From contig MKWL01000022.1 of NCBI GenBank assembly GCA_001899305.1, positions 165,476-229,475 on the forward strand: a stretch of DNA of 64,000 nucleotides. The letters are read 5' to 3'. The notes under the pieces were generated by a model that saw only the letters and a program-made list of their open reading frames with translations, was not told the origin of the DNA and did not search any database. The translations under genes and the position numbers were made by a program. Positions 9,779 to 18,068 of the stretch are shown here, in pieces (positions within the stretch are counted from its first letter, which is position 1; each line of letters begins with the position of its first letter). The DNA comes from Thiobacillus sp. 0-1251 (lineage in GTDB: Bacteria > Pseudomonadota > Gammaproteobacteria > Burkholderiales > Thiobacillaceae).

Positions 9779-10330
9779 ATGAGCAAGCGAGACAATCTAT
9801 ACCTCGTCGGGTTGATGGGGGCGGGCAAGACTACCGTGGGGCGGCTGCTGGCCAAGCATTATGGGTGCGTCTTTTACGACTCGGACCACGAAATCGAGGC
9901 GCGAACCGGCGTCAAGATTCCGGTCATATTCGAGATCGAAGGCGAGGCGGGTTTCCGTAAACGCGAAGAGGCTGCGATCGCTGACCTGACAGGCTTGTCT
10001 GGCATCGTTCTGGCCACAGGGGGTGGTGCGGTCCTCTCGGCGGCCAATCGCAACAATCTGAAAAAAAATGGGGTGGTGATTTATTTGCGCGGCATGCCCG
10101 AGCATTTGTATGAGCGTACGCGGCACGACCGCAACCGCCCTTTGCTGCAAACCGAGAATCCGCTCGCCAGGCTGCGGGAACTGTTCAAGCAACGTGACCC
10201 GCTGTATCGCGAAGTGGCCGACATCGTGGTGGATACGGGCCGACAGAGCGTGGCAGGCATGACCCGCGTGCTCTACGGCAAGCTGGATCTGCTTAAAAGC
10301 GGATTGCCTTTGCCTGACACGGCGGGCTGA
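9779..10330 (+). CDS. aroK: Shikimate kinase
   Basis: Phosphorylates shikimate with ATP in chorismate biosynthesis (cytoplasm, 183 residues). It has the P-loop [12 protein letters not shown], the shikimate-binding DSDHEIE and ATGGGAVL, and the lid region RPLLQ. The usual partner aroB, which commonly follows aroK behind pilQ in proteobacteria, is absent; the next gene is a beta-helix protein starting directly after the aroK stop (TGAATG). No strong ribosome binding site precedes the ATG, so the start is chosen by family length. Confidence 0.95.
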   Translation: MSKRDNLYLVGLMGAGKTTVGRLLAKHYGCVFYDSDHEIEARTGVKIPVIFEIEGEAGFRKREEAAIADLTGLSGIVLATGGGAVLSAANRNNLKKNGVVIYLRGMPEHLYERTRHDRNRPLLQTENPLARLRELFKQRDPLYREVADIVVDTGRQSVAGMTRVLYGKLDLLKSGLPLPDTAG

Positions 10331-11581
10331 ATGCGGCGGGCCGTCAGCGCAGCATGGCTTTGCTTGCTGGCGGGGACAGCGGCCGCAACGGATTACCGTG
10401 CGAATGCACAGGATTACCTCGATTATGTGCGTCGCCTGCAACCTGGCGATCGCTTGCTGCTGGAGGCAGGCGATTACCGGCAGGGTTTGCCTTTGCGCAA
10501 TTTGTCCGGTGAGGCCCGTCAGCCTATTGTCATCGAGGCGGCCTCGCCTAGCGCGCCGCCGCGTTTCCTCGCCCGGCCGGGCGCCAATACGATCAGTCTG
10601 GTCGACGTTCGCCATCTGGTATTACGCCACCTGGAACTCGATGGTCGTAATCAGCCGGTGGATGCAGTCAAGGCCGAAGGCCACAGCCGCTATGCTGACT
10701 TCATTACGCTGGACCGTCTTTACATTCACGACCATGCCGCATCACAACAGAATGTGGGCATTTCAACCAAGTGTCCGGCATTCGGCTGGGTGATCCGGGG
10801 GAACCGTATCGAGCGGGTTGGCACCGGCATGTACCTTGGCGACGCCGATGGTTCGGATCCTTTCGTCGGCGGCGTGATCGAGGCCAATCGGGTTTCCCAT
10901 ACGCTGGGCTACAACCTGCAGATCAAGCATCAGGCTGGCCGTCCCGCCGGCCATGCCGATCGCTACGATACGGTGATTCGCTACAACGTCTTTTCCAAAC
11001 AGGATGCGATACCTGGGCCGCAGGCACGCCCCAACGTCCTGCTTGGGCATTTTCCGCTGGCCGGAGCGGGCAGCGAGGACCGCTATCTGGTCTACGGCAA
11101 TTTCTTCCAGCACAATCCTAGCGAGGCATTATTGCAGGCGGAGGGACGTGTGGTGCTCTACGACAATGTCTTCGTCAACGGCGGCGGCGACGCGATCCAT
11201 ATCCAGCCGCACAACGATGTGCCGCGTGACTTGGCTATTTTCTCCAACACCGTGCTGGCGTCTGGCACAGGCATCCGGGTGCGCCATGCCGTAGGCACGC
11301 CCTATCGCCAACGCGTGCTCGCCAATGTGATAGCCGCCTCGACACCTTTGCAGGCAGTTGAGGCAGCGTACAACGTCGCCTTGGCCTATCGACCTGATCT
11401 ACTGGACGTTGCCGTATCGGACCTGACGCCGGACCTGCTGGGACCGCATTCGCAAGGTGGCCGCCTGCCACAAGATCTGGTTCGCGAACTGGTGGCCTAT
11501 CCCGGCTGGCAGGCGGCGGCGTATCCCGGCGCAAGCGTTTCATCCGCTTTGCAGCACACACTGGATTCATCCTGGCCATGA
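10331..11581 (+). CDS. Secreted right-handed parallel beta-helix protein
   Basis: A 416-residue exported protein. A signal peptide (MRRAVSAAWLCLLAGTAAAT) is followed by a repetitive region with many short strands and Asn/Gly/Val turns typical of pectate-lyase-like beta-helices (LRHLELDGRN, VIRGNRIERVGTGMYLG, VIEANRVSHT, VYGNFFQHNP, LYDNVFVNGGGDAIHI, IFSNTVLASGTGI). Such folds usually bind or cleave polysaccharides outside the cell. No defined catalytic triad is visible, so substrate and activity are unknown. It starts directly after aroK and overlaps the VanZ-family gene by ATGA, so it is cotranscribed with a membrane protein and probably acts on an exported glycan. Confidence 0.8.
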   Translation: MRRAVSAAWLCLLAGTAAATDYRANAQDYLDYVRRLQPGDRLLLEAGDYRQGLPLRNLSGEARQPIVIEAASPSAPPRFLARPGANTISLVDVRHLVLRHLELDGRNQPVDAVKAEGHSRYADFITLDRLYIHDHAASQQNVGISTKCPAFGWVIRGNRIERVGTGMYLGDADGSDPFVGGVIEANRVSHTLGYNLQIKHQAGRPAGHADRYDTVIRYNVFSKQDAIPGPQARPNVLLGHFPLAGAGSEDRYLVYGNFFQHNPSEALLQAEGRVVLYDNVFVNGGGDAIHIQPHNDVPRDLAIFSNTVLASGTGIRVRHAVGTPYRQRVLANVIAASTPLQAVEAAYNVALAYRPDLLDVAVSDLTPDLLGPHSQGGRLPQDLVRELVAYPGWQAAAYPGASVSSALQHTLDSSWP

Positions 11582-13890
11582 ACGGCCGCGCGCAGCCCCC
11601 CGCCAACTCAAGAGCTTTGCTGTGGCTGGTCGCACTGGGCTACACCGTATTTGTCATCTACGGCAGCCTGGTGCCGCTCAAATTTCATGCGTTGCCATGG
11701 GATGTCGCCGTGGCCCGATTTGGGGCAATCCCGTTTCTCAAGCTCGGGATCGGGTCGCGTGCCGACTGGGTCGCCAATCTGCTGCTGTTCATTCCGCTGA
11801 CCTATCTGTGGATGGGTGCCATGACAGGCGGGAGCGGCCGCGTGCACAACCTGTTGGCCACACTGGCGTTGATTCCGGCTGCTACTGCATTGAGCATCGG
11901 CATTGAATTCACCCAGCTGTTTTTCCCGCAACGCACGGTGTCGCAGAATGACATCTTTGCCGAAACGCTTGGGGGTTTCATCGGTGTGCTGGCATGGTGG
12001 ATGACAGACAGGCGGTTCGTCGACTGGTTGCAAGCCTGGCAGCACAACCATGCTCGTGCCGCACTCGCCGAGCGTCTGGCCTGGACATACCTGGCGGGTG
12101 TCGTCGTTTACAACATCCTGCCGCTCGATCTGACCATCAGCCTGGTCGAGATTTTTCATAAATGGCGGGACGGCATGGTGGTGCTGATTCCGTTTGGCGA
12201 TTTGCCGCATGACCCTGCCACGGCCGTCTATGAAATTGCCACCGATGCGCTGATTTGGACGCCGTTGGCCTTGCTGTGGCGACTGGACGGAACACGCAGT
12301 GCGTGGCGCGCATGGGGCATGACGCTGGCCGCGGCGACCGGCTTGGAATTCGCGCAGTTGTTCGTCTTTTCCCGCGTCAGCGATGTGACCGACATTCTGA
12401 CGGCTTCGCTTGGCGGCGCGCTGGGCAGTGTCGTCGGCGGACGTCTGGCCAAACGTGAAGCACATGACAGCGCGCCGGTGAAGTGGGGGACCTGGCTGCC
12501 TTTTGCGCTGGCTGCAGGGTGGATGGGGGTACTGCTGTTCGTGTTCTGGTTTCCCTTCGATTTCCGTACCGACGGCGCGTTCATCAAAGACCGGCTCGAC
12601 TTCGTACAGCGGGTACCGTTCGAGGTGTATTACTTCGGCACCGAATACCGGGCCATCACTGAAGTCTTGCGCAAGACGCTGTTCTTTGCGCCGCTGGGCG
12701 GATTGCTGGCATGGGGCGTGGCCCGCCAGCCGTGGCGCTGGCGGGCCACACTATTTGCGGTAGCCATGCTGGTGCTGGTCGGGATGCCTGCGCTCATCGA
12801 ATTAGGGCAAGTGATGTTGCCGGAAAAGATCGCCGACACTACCGACTGGCTACTGGCCTGGCTGGGCGGGCTGGCGGGCTATGGCGTGGCACGCCGCATC
12901 TTGCGGGCGCCCCGGCATGTCACCCTGCCACGGGCTTCTCATTGCGCGGAGCCCGAATCCTCGGCCGCACCCCGGGCGACACGGATGCGCTGGCAGATGC
13001 CGCTTGTCCTGGGCGGCATGGGCGTACTGTTCTGGGGCGCCGCCCACGCACCCTTCGTACCGTACAACGTACGCGAACTGCTGCGGCAGGATAATGCCTG
13101 GCTGTCGGCGCTGCTGCTCGCGGTGGCGTGCTACTGGCTGGCCGTCTGGCCCGTGTGGCTGGCGCGCCGGCCGGCGTCCGGCCTGGCCCGTCTGGCGCAA
13201 TTGCCCCTGGGGCTGCTGGTGTATGGCGCCATCGCTTTTTTATTGCTGGATGCGGCCGTGCCGGATGAGAGTCTTTTCGATCTGGCCGGCAGTCCGGTGC
13301 TGGGCTGGCCCGGGCAGTGGGAACTCGGATTGCGCTGGGTGGCGTTAGCCGCAATACCCGGTACGTTGATCTATCTGGCTGCGCAAACCGTGCGCCGCTG
13401 GCGCGGGCGGCGATTGAGCGCCCTGCATTTCTGGGCGGCGCTTCCGGTCTTGGGCCTGGCCTATTGGGGCGTGGTCATCCAGGCCGATACCGACAATCTG
13501 GTCGAGTTGATGGCTACGCCGCAGCCGCTGGCTTTTACGGCCTTGAGTGCCTGGCTCTATATTGTGTTCCTGGCATCTGCCCTGCTCGCTTCGCCTGCAA
13601 TGGGTGCGCAACGCATTTTGCGGCTGGTCAGCCCACTGGTTTCGTTGCCCCTCGCCGCCTTGTTCTTGCACCTCGGACTGGCCGGCACGCTCGACAAGTA
13701 CGGCCAGCAATTCTCGGCCCTGCAGTTCCTGCTGAGTACCGACCGCCAGCATTACGCTGCGATGCCTGTCATCTGGCTACGTTACAGCGCGTTGCATGTG
13801 CTTGTCATTGCAACGCTTGCCTTCATACAATGGCCGCACTTTCGCGCCGCTCAACGGCTTCATGCCCCTACCCGCCATGCCTCTCATTGA
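11578..13890 (+). CDS. Large polytopic membrane protein with three VanZ-like domains
   Basis: A 770-residue integral membrane protein. VanZ-type units, each with a charged helix end and an acidic D/E...D motif, recur at about residues 20-145 (IEFTQLFFPQRTVSQNDIFA), 180-285 (LEFAQLFVFSRVSDVTDIL) and 310-445 (LIELGQVMLPEKIADTTDWL). The rest, about 470-765, is further hydrophobic segments without a known domain. VanZ itself lowers teicoplanin binding by an unclear mechanism; long VanZ proteins often sit in exopolysaccharide loci. It overlaps the beta-helix gene (ATGA) and the following DHH gene by about 14 bases. Function in this setting is inferred to be envelope or glycan related. Confidence 0.8.
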   Translation: MNGRAQPPANSRALLWLVALGYTVFVIYGSLVPLKFHALPWDVAVARFGAIPFLKLGIGSRADWVANLLLFIPLTYLWMGAMTGGSGRVHNLLATLALIPAATALSIGIEFTQLFFPQRTVSQNDIFAETLGGFIGVLAWWMTDRRFVDWLQAWQHNHARAALAERLAWTYLAGVVVYNILPLDLTISLVEIFHKWRDGMVVLIPFGDLPHDPATAVYEIATDALIWTPLALLWRLDGTRSAWRAWGMTLAAATGLEFAQLFVFSRVSDVTDILTASLGGALGSVVGGRLAKREAHDSAPVKWGTWLPFALAAGWMGVLLFVFWFPFDFRTDGAFIKDRLDFVQRVPFEVYYFGTEYRAITEVLRKTLFFAPLGGLLAWGVARQPWRWRATLFAVAMLVLVGMPALIELGQVMLPEKIADTTDWLLAWLGGLAGYGVARRILRAPRHVTLPRASHCAEPESSAAPRATRMRWQMPLVLGGMGVLFWGAAHAPFVPYNVRELLRQDNAWLSALLLAVACYWLAVWPVWLARRPASGLARLAQLPLGLLVYGAIAFLLLDAAVPDESLFDLAGSPVLGWPGQWELGLRWVALAAIPGTLIYLAAQTVRRWRGRRLSALHFWAALPVLGLAYWGVVIQADTDNLVELMATPQPLAFTALSAWLYIVFLASALLASPAMGAQRILRLVSPLVSLPLAALFLHLGLAGTLDKYGQQFSALQFLLSTDRQHYAAMPVIWLRYSALHVLVIATLAFIQWPHFRAAQRLHAPTRHASH

Positions 13891-14839
13891 CGTTTTCAAC
13901 GGCGACGCCGACGGTCTTTGCGCGCTGCACCAGCTGCGCCTTGCCGATCCTGCCGACTCCGAACTGGTGACCGGACCCAAGCGCGATATCAGCCTGCTGA
14001 AACGGGTCCAGGCCGGCACAGGCGATCGCGTCACCGTGCTCGACATCGCCCTGTCGAAAAACCGTGACGCGCTGGACCGGATTCTCGAAGCAGGGGCAGA
14101 AGTACGCTACTTCGATCACCACCAGCCGGGCGACATTCCCGTGCATCCCCATTTCGAGCCGCACATCGATACCGACGCCAACGTCTGCACCAGTCTGCTG
14201 GTGAACCGCTACTTGCAGGGCCAGCATCTGGCGTGGGCGGTCACCGCAGCGTTCGGTGACAATCTTGCCGATGCGGCACGACAGGCCGCCACTCCACTGA
14301 ATCTGTCGGCTGACCAGTTGGCGCAGCTGCAATCGCTGGGCGAATGTCTCAATTACAACGGCTATGGCGAAACGCTCGACGACCTGTTTTACGACCCGGC
14401 CGAGTTGTATCGTCAAATGCGTCCGTTTGCCGACCCCTTCGCGTTCATCGCCGAGTCGGCCGCCTATCGAACGCTGAAGGCCGGCTACCAGGAGGACATG
14501 ACGCGAGCCGTTGCCCTGGATGCGGCGGAAGCGCGTGCTGCCGGGCGCATCTTCATGCTGCCTGCCGAGAAATGGGCGCGGCGGATTTCCGGCGTGTTCG
14601 GCAATCAACTGGCAGTCGAGTCTCCCGCGCAGGCGCATGCCGTGCTCACAGCCAAGCCGGGTGGCGGCTATGTCGTCAGCGTGCGTGCCCCGCTGGTGGC
14701 CAAGTCCGGCGCGGACGAACTATGCAGCCAGTTCGACACCGGCGGCGGGCGCAAAGGAGCGGCCGGCATCAATCATCTGCCTGACACCGAGGTTGGCCGG
14801 TTTATTGCTACATTCTTTGCGGTCTTTTCCCGGAGCTGA
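13877..14839 (+). CDS. DHH-family phosphoesterase
   Basis: A cytoplasmic protein of about 320 residues. It opens with IDVFNGDADGLCALHQ, a metal-binding D-x-D motif, then YFDHHQPGD, the DHH motif near residue 80, and ends in a DHHA1-like segment with FDTGGGRKGAAGINHLP. Members hydrolyse phosphodiesters or nucleotides such as oligonucleotides, c-di-AMP or pAp. A tempting role here is degradation of pAp, the product left by PAPS-dependent sulfotransferases encoded next door, but the sequence alone does not show that. An ATG at 13862 is equally possible; neither start has a clear ribosome binding site. The gene begins inside the end of the VanZ-family gene. Confidence 0.8.
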   Translation: MPLIDVFNGDADGLCALHQLRLADPADSELVTGPKRDISLLKRVQAGTGDRVTVLDIALSKNRDALDRILEAGAEVRYFDHHQPGDIPVHPHFEPHIDTDANVCTSLLVNRYLQGQHLAWAVTAAFGDNLADAARQAATPLNLSADQLAQLQSLGECLNYNGYGETLDDLFYDPAELYRQMRPFADPFAFIAESAAYRTLKAGYQEDMTRAVALDAAEARAAGRIFMLPAEKWARRISGVFGNQLAVESPAQAHAVLTAKPGGGYVVSVRAPLVAKSGADELCSQFDTGGGRKGAAGINHLPDTEVGRFIATFFAVFSRS

Positions 14840-14842
14840 ATC

Positions 14843-16471
14843 GTGAATCAACTGATCGCACCCTACGGCGGAACCCTCGTCAATCTGATCGATCCCGCGA
14901 AAAGTGTCGCACTCAAGCAGGAGGCCTTGAGCCTGCCTTCGCTCGATCTGGACTGGCGGCAACAGTGCGAACTTGAAATGCTGCTGACGGGCGCCTACTC
15001 ACCGCTCACCGGCTTCATGACACGTACGCAATGCGAGCGCGTCGAAACAGATAGCCAACTCGACGATGGCACGTTCTGGCCCCTGCCGGTCACGCTCGCC
15101 AGCAAGCAGAAAGCCGCCGCCGACCTGAAATCGGGGGATCGGGTGGCCTTGCGCGACGGCGAAGGTTTCATGCTTGCAATATTGACCGTCAGCGACGCTT
15201 GGGAAACTGGCGGCATCCGGCATCTGGGCGGGGCGATCGAGGGGGTGGCCCTGCCGCCGCATCCTGATTTTGCCGGTCTGCGCGCCACCCCGGCCGAACT
15301 GCGTGCGTTGTTTGTCCGGCGCGGCTGGCGGCGGGTGGTGGCCTGGCAGGCGCGCCAGCCGATGCATCGCGCGCAATTCGAATTCTGTCTGAAAAGTGCG
15401 ATCGAAAACGAGGCCAACCTGCTGCTGCATCCGCAGGTGGGAGGGGATATTACCGAGGCGCCGGCGTACTTCGGCCTGGTGAGAAGTTTTCTCGCCATTC
15501 GCGAACGCTTCCCGGCTGCCACGACCCAGTTGTCGCTGCTGCCGGCTCCGCCGCGCGAGGGAAGCGCCCGCGCACTGCTGCTGCGCGCCATCATTGCACG
15601 CAACTACGGATGCAGCCTGCTGGTCGCAGGCGGTGAGCATCAGTCTGACGGCGATTGCAGGCGGGGTGAAGACCTCATCCATACGCACACTGATCTGCCT
15701 GTGACGGAACTGGCCGGGAAGATCGGGGTACACCTCATTCCCTATCCGCGCATGGTGTACGTGGAAGACCGTGCCGAGTATTTACCCGAGCCCGAAGCAC
15801 CTGCCGGCGCGCGTTTGCTCACCCTGAGCGGCGAGGAATTCCAGCGCCGCATGCAGAGCGGGCTGAAAATCCCCGACTGGTACAGCTTCCCCGAAGTGAT
15901 TGCCGAATTGCACCGGCAGAGTCCGCCGCGCGAACGCCAGGGCTTCACCGTGTTTTTCACCGGCCTGTCCGGGGCAGGAAAATCCACCCTGGCGCGCGCG
16001 CTGGCGGCACGCCTGATGGAGATGGGCGGTCGCTGTGTCACCCTGCTCGACGGCGACATCGTCCGCCGCCATCTTTCATCCGAGCTCGGCTTCACCAAGG
16101 CGCACCGTGACATCAACGTGCGTCGTATCGGCTTTGTCGCGTCCGAAATCACCAAGAACCGTGGCATCGCCATCTGCGCCCCCATCGCACCGTATCGCCA
16201 GACTCGCCGCGATGTGCGCAGCATGATCGAAGCAGTCGGCGGCTTCGTCGAGATCCACGTCGCCACCCCGATCGAGACCTGCGAATCGCGCGACCGCAAG
16301 GGCTTGTATGCCAAGGCGCGTGCCGGACTGATCCCCGAGTTCACGGGGGTGTCCGATCCTTACGAAGTGCCTGAGAAACCGGAACTGGCGATCGATACGA
16401 CGGGTCTGGGCATCGATGAGGCCGTGCAGCAGATTCTGCTGAAGCTCGAGCACGAGGGGTATTTGCGGTGA
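14843..16471 (+). CDS. APS kinase fused to an ATP-sulfurylase-like domain
   Basis: A 542-residue SatCysC-type fusion. The C-terminal APS kinase (about residues 360-540) looks intact: P-loop GLSGAGKST near 374, LLDGDIVRRHLSSELGF, and AICAPIAPYRQTRRDVR. It would make PAPS, the sulfate donor for sulfotransferases. The N-terminal ATP sulfurylase domain keeps the fold (LTGAYSPLTGFM) but its two catalytic signatures are altered: QARQPMHRAQ near residue 169 where active enzymes have QTRNPxHxxH, and GGEHQSDG near 263 where GRDHAGxG is expected. It is therefore probably inactive as a sulfurylase and may only bind APS or serve as a scaffold. The start is GTG with GGAG seven bases upstream, four bases after the DHH stop. 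Three sulfotransferase genes follow. Confidence 0.88.
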   Translation: MNQLIAPYGGTLVNLIDPAKSVALKQEALSLPSLDLDWRQQCELEMLLTGAYSPLTGFMTRTQCERVETDSQLDDGTFWPLPVTLASKQKAAADLKSGDRVALRDGEGFMLAILTVSDAWETGGIRHLGGAIEGVALPPHPDFAGLRATPAELRALFVRRGWRRVVAWQARQPMHRAQFEFCLKSAIENEANLLLHPQVGGDITEAPAYFGLVRSFLAIRERFPAATTQLSLLPAPPREGSARALLLRAIIARNYGCSLLVAGGEHQSDGDCRRGEDLIHTHTDLPVTELAGKIGVHLIPYPRMVYVEDRAEYLPEPEAPAGARLLTLSGEEFQRRMQSGLKIPDWYSFPEVIAELHRQSPPRERQGFTVFFTGLSGAGKSTLARALAARLMEMGGRCVTLLDGDIVRRHLSSELGFTKAHRDINVRRIGFVASEITKNRGIAICAPIAPYRQTRRDVRSMIEAVGGFVEIHVATPIETCESRDRKGLYAKARAGLIPEFTGVSDPYEVPEKPELAIDTTGLGIDEAVQQILLKLEHEGYLR

Positions 16472-16514
16472 GCCCGGTCCGATGCTTTCCCGTTCTGCCG
16501 GGGCGCGGAAGACG

Positions 16515-18044
16515 ATGAGCGGTTCCCTGCAGCGTGGCTACGCCGCACTTCAGGCGCGCAACGTGCCGGAGGCCATCAAGTGGTTCGAGCGGGCGATCGG
16601 GGAGAATCCGGAGGATATCCAGGCGATGTCCTGGCTGGGCCAGACCCTGTGCAGCGTGGGACGCCGGGTGGAGGGATTCGAACGCCTGCGCGAATCGGGA
16701 CGGCGCCTGCTCGAGACGGCGCGCCAGCGTGGCGATCTCAAGCCGGTGCTCGATATCGCCCAGCAAATGCAGCAGTGGAGCGACTTTGCCGGGGCGCACG
16801 AACTGCTCGAGCAGGCAGCCGCGATCAACGACAGTGAGTTTCGCGTATTCCAGATGCTTGCGGTGACGCGGGCCCAGTTGAACAGGACGGCGGCTGCGCT
16901 CGATGCTGGCCGGCGGGCTGCCGCAATGTTGCCGGCGAACAGCATGATGCAGATCCTGCTGGCAAGCCTGGAGGCCGATGCGGGGCTGAACGAAGCGGCA
17001 CGTGACCGCCTGGAGACCGCGTTGGCCGCACCGCTGGAACCCCGCGAGGCGTTCCGTGCGCACAAGGAATTGGCACGGGTGCTCGACAAGCTCAAGGCGT
17101 ACGACCAGGTCTTCTCCCATCTGCATGCCTCGGCCAACCTGTCCGCGTCATTGCCCGAGTATGCGCAGCAGAATCCGGCGCTGCTGCCGAACATGATCCG
17201 CGCCAACACGGCGGGTTTCGATCGCGACCTCATGGGGCGCTGGTCCGGCACGGCTTTTCCGCCGGAGTTGCCGCCGCCGGTTTTCCTCGTCGGCTTCTTC
17301 CGCTCCGGCACCACATTGGCCCAGGAGGTATTGGGTGCCCATTCCGGCGTCCACGTCGCCGACGAGGCCGATTTCGTCTGGGCCATGCAGCGCGAGCTTC
17401 ATCAGAAGGTCGGCGGGAGCGAGAGCACGGCGGACAAGCTGCGCAAACTGAACCATGCGGACATCCTGCACCTGCGTGCGTTCTACTGGAATCGTGTCCG
17501 CGATCGTTTTGGCGACGCCGTGGGGGAACGCAGGCTGGTAGACAAGTTCACCCTGAATACGCTTGATCTCGGCCTGATCAATACCGTTTTCCCCGATGCC
17601 AGGCTGGTATTCGTCCTGCGCGATCCGCGCGACGTCTGCCTGAGCTGTTTCATGCAGCTCATGGTGCCGTCGCCCGCGACGGTCCATCTGCTCAGCTGGC
17701 AAGGAACGGCCGACTTCTATGCCATGGTGATGGCGTGGTGGCGGCACATCCGGCCGCAGCTGACGATGGACGTCATCGAGTTCCACTATGAAGATGCGGT
17801 CGTCCAGTTCGAGCCGACTTTCCGGCGCGTCTTCGACGCACTGGGACTGGCCTGGGATGATGACGTGAAGCGATTTCACGAGCACGCAGCGAATAAACAC
17901 ATCGCCAGTCCCAGCCGCACGCAGGTGGCGCAGCCCCTGTATGCCTCCTCGGTGGGCCGCTGGCAGCACTATACGGCGGAGTTCGCGCCGGTGACCCCTA
18001 CCCTCGAACCGTACATCGCCGCCTTCGGCTCCGCTCCTTTCTGA
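16515..18044 (+). CDS. TPR-containing sulfotransferase
   Basis: A 509-residue protein with TPR-like helical repeats at about residues 1-230 and a Sulfotransfer_3-type domain from about 255. The 5'-phosphosulfate-binding loop is FLVGFFRSGTTLAQEVLGAH and the 3'-phosphate motif is LVFVLRDPRDVCLS (R-x7-S spacing). Family members transfer sulfate from PAPS to tyrosines or glycans. I prefer the ATG at 16515 (GGAAG just upstream) over 16482. The gene follows the APS kinase fusion by 43 bases on the same strand, so donor synthesis and transfer are probably coexpressed. It is more distant from the two convergent sulfotransferases than they are from each other. Confidence 0.87.
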   Translation: MSGSLQRGYAALQARNVPEAIKWFERAIGENPEDIQAMSWLGQTLCSVGRRVEGFERLRESGRRLLETARQRGDLKPVLDIAQQMQQWSDFAGAHELLEQAAAINDSEFRVFQMLAVTRAQLNRTAAALDAGRRAAAMLPANSMMQILLASLEADAGLNEAARDRLETALAAPLEPREAFRAHKELARVLDKLKAYDQVFSHLHASANLSASLPEYAQQNPALLPNMIRANTAGFDRDLMGRWSGTAFPPELPPPVFLVGFFRSGTTLAQEVLGAHSGVHVADEADFVWAMQRELHQKVGGSESTADKLRKLNHADILHLRAFYWNRVRDRFGDAVGERRLVDKFTLNTLDLGLINTVFPDARLVFVLRDPRDVCLSCFMQLMVPSPATVHLLSWQGTADFYAMVMAWWRHIRPQLTMDVIEFHYEDAVVQFEPTFRRVFDALGLAWDDDVKRFHEHAANKHIASPSRTQVAQPLYASSVGRWQHYTAEFAPVTPTLEPYIAAFGSAPF

Positions 18045-18068
18045 ATCCGGCGCGGCACGCCAGCATCC

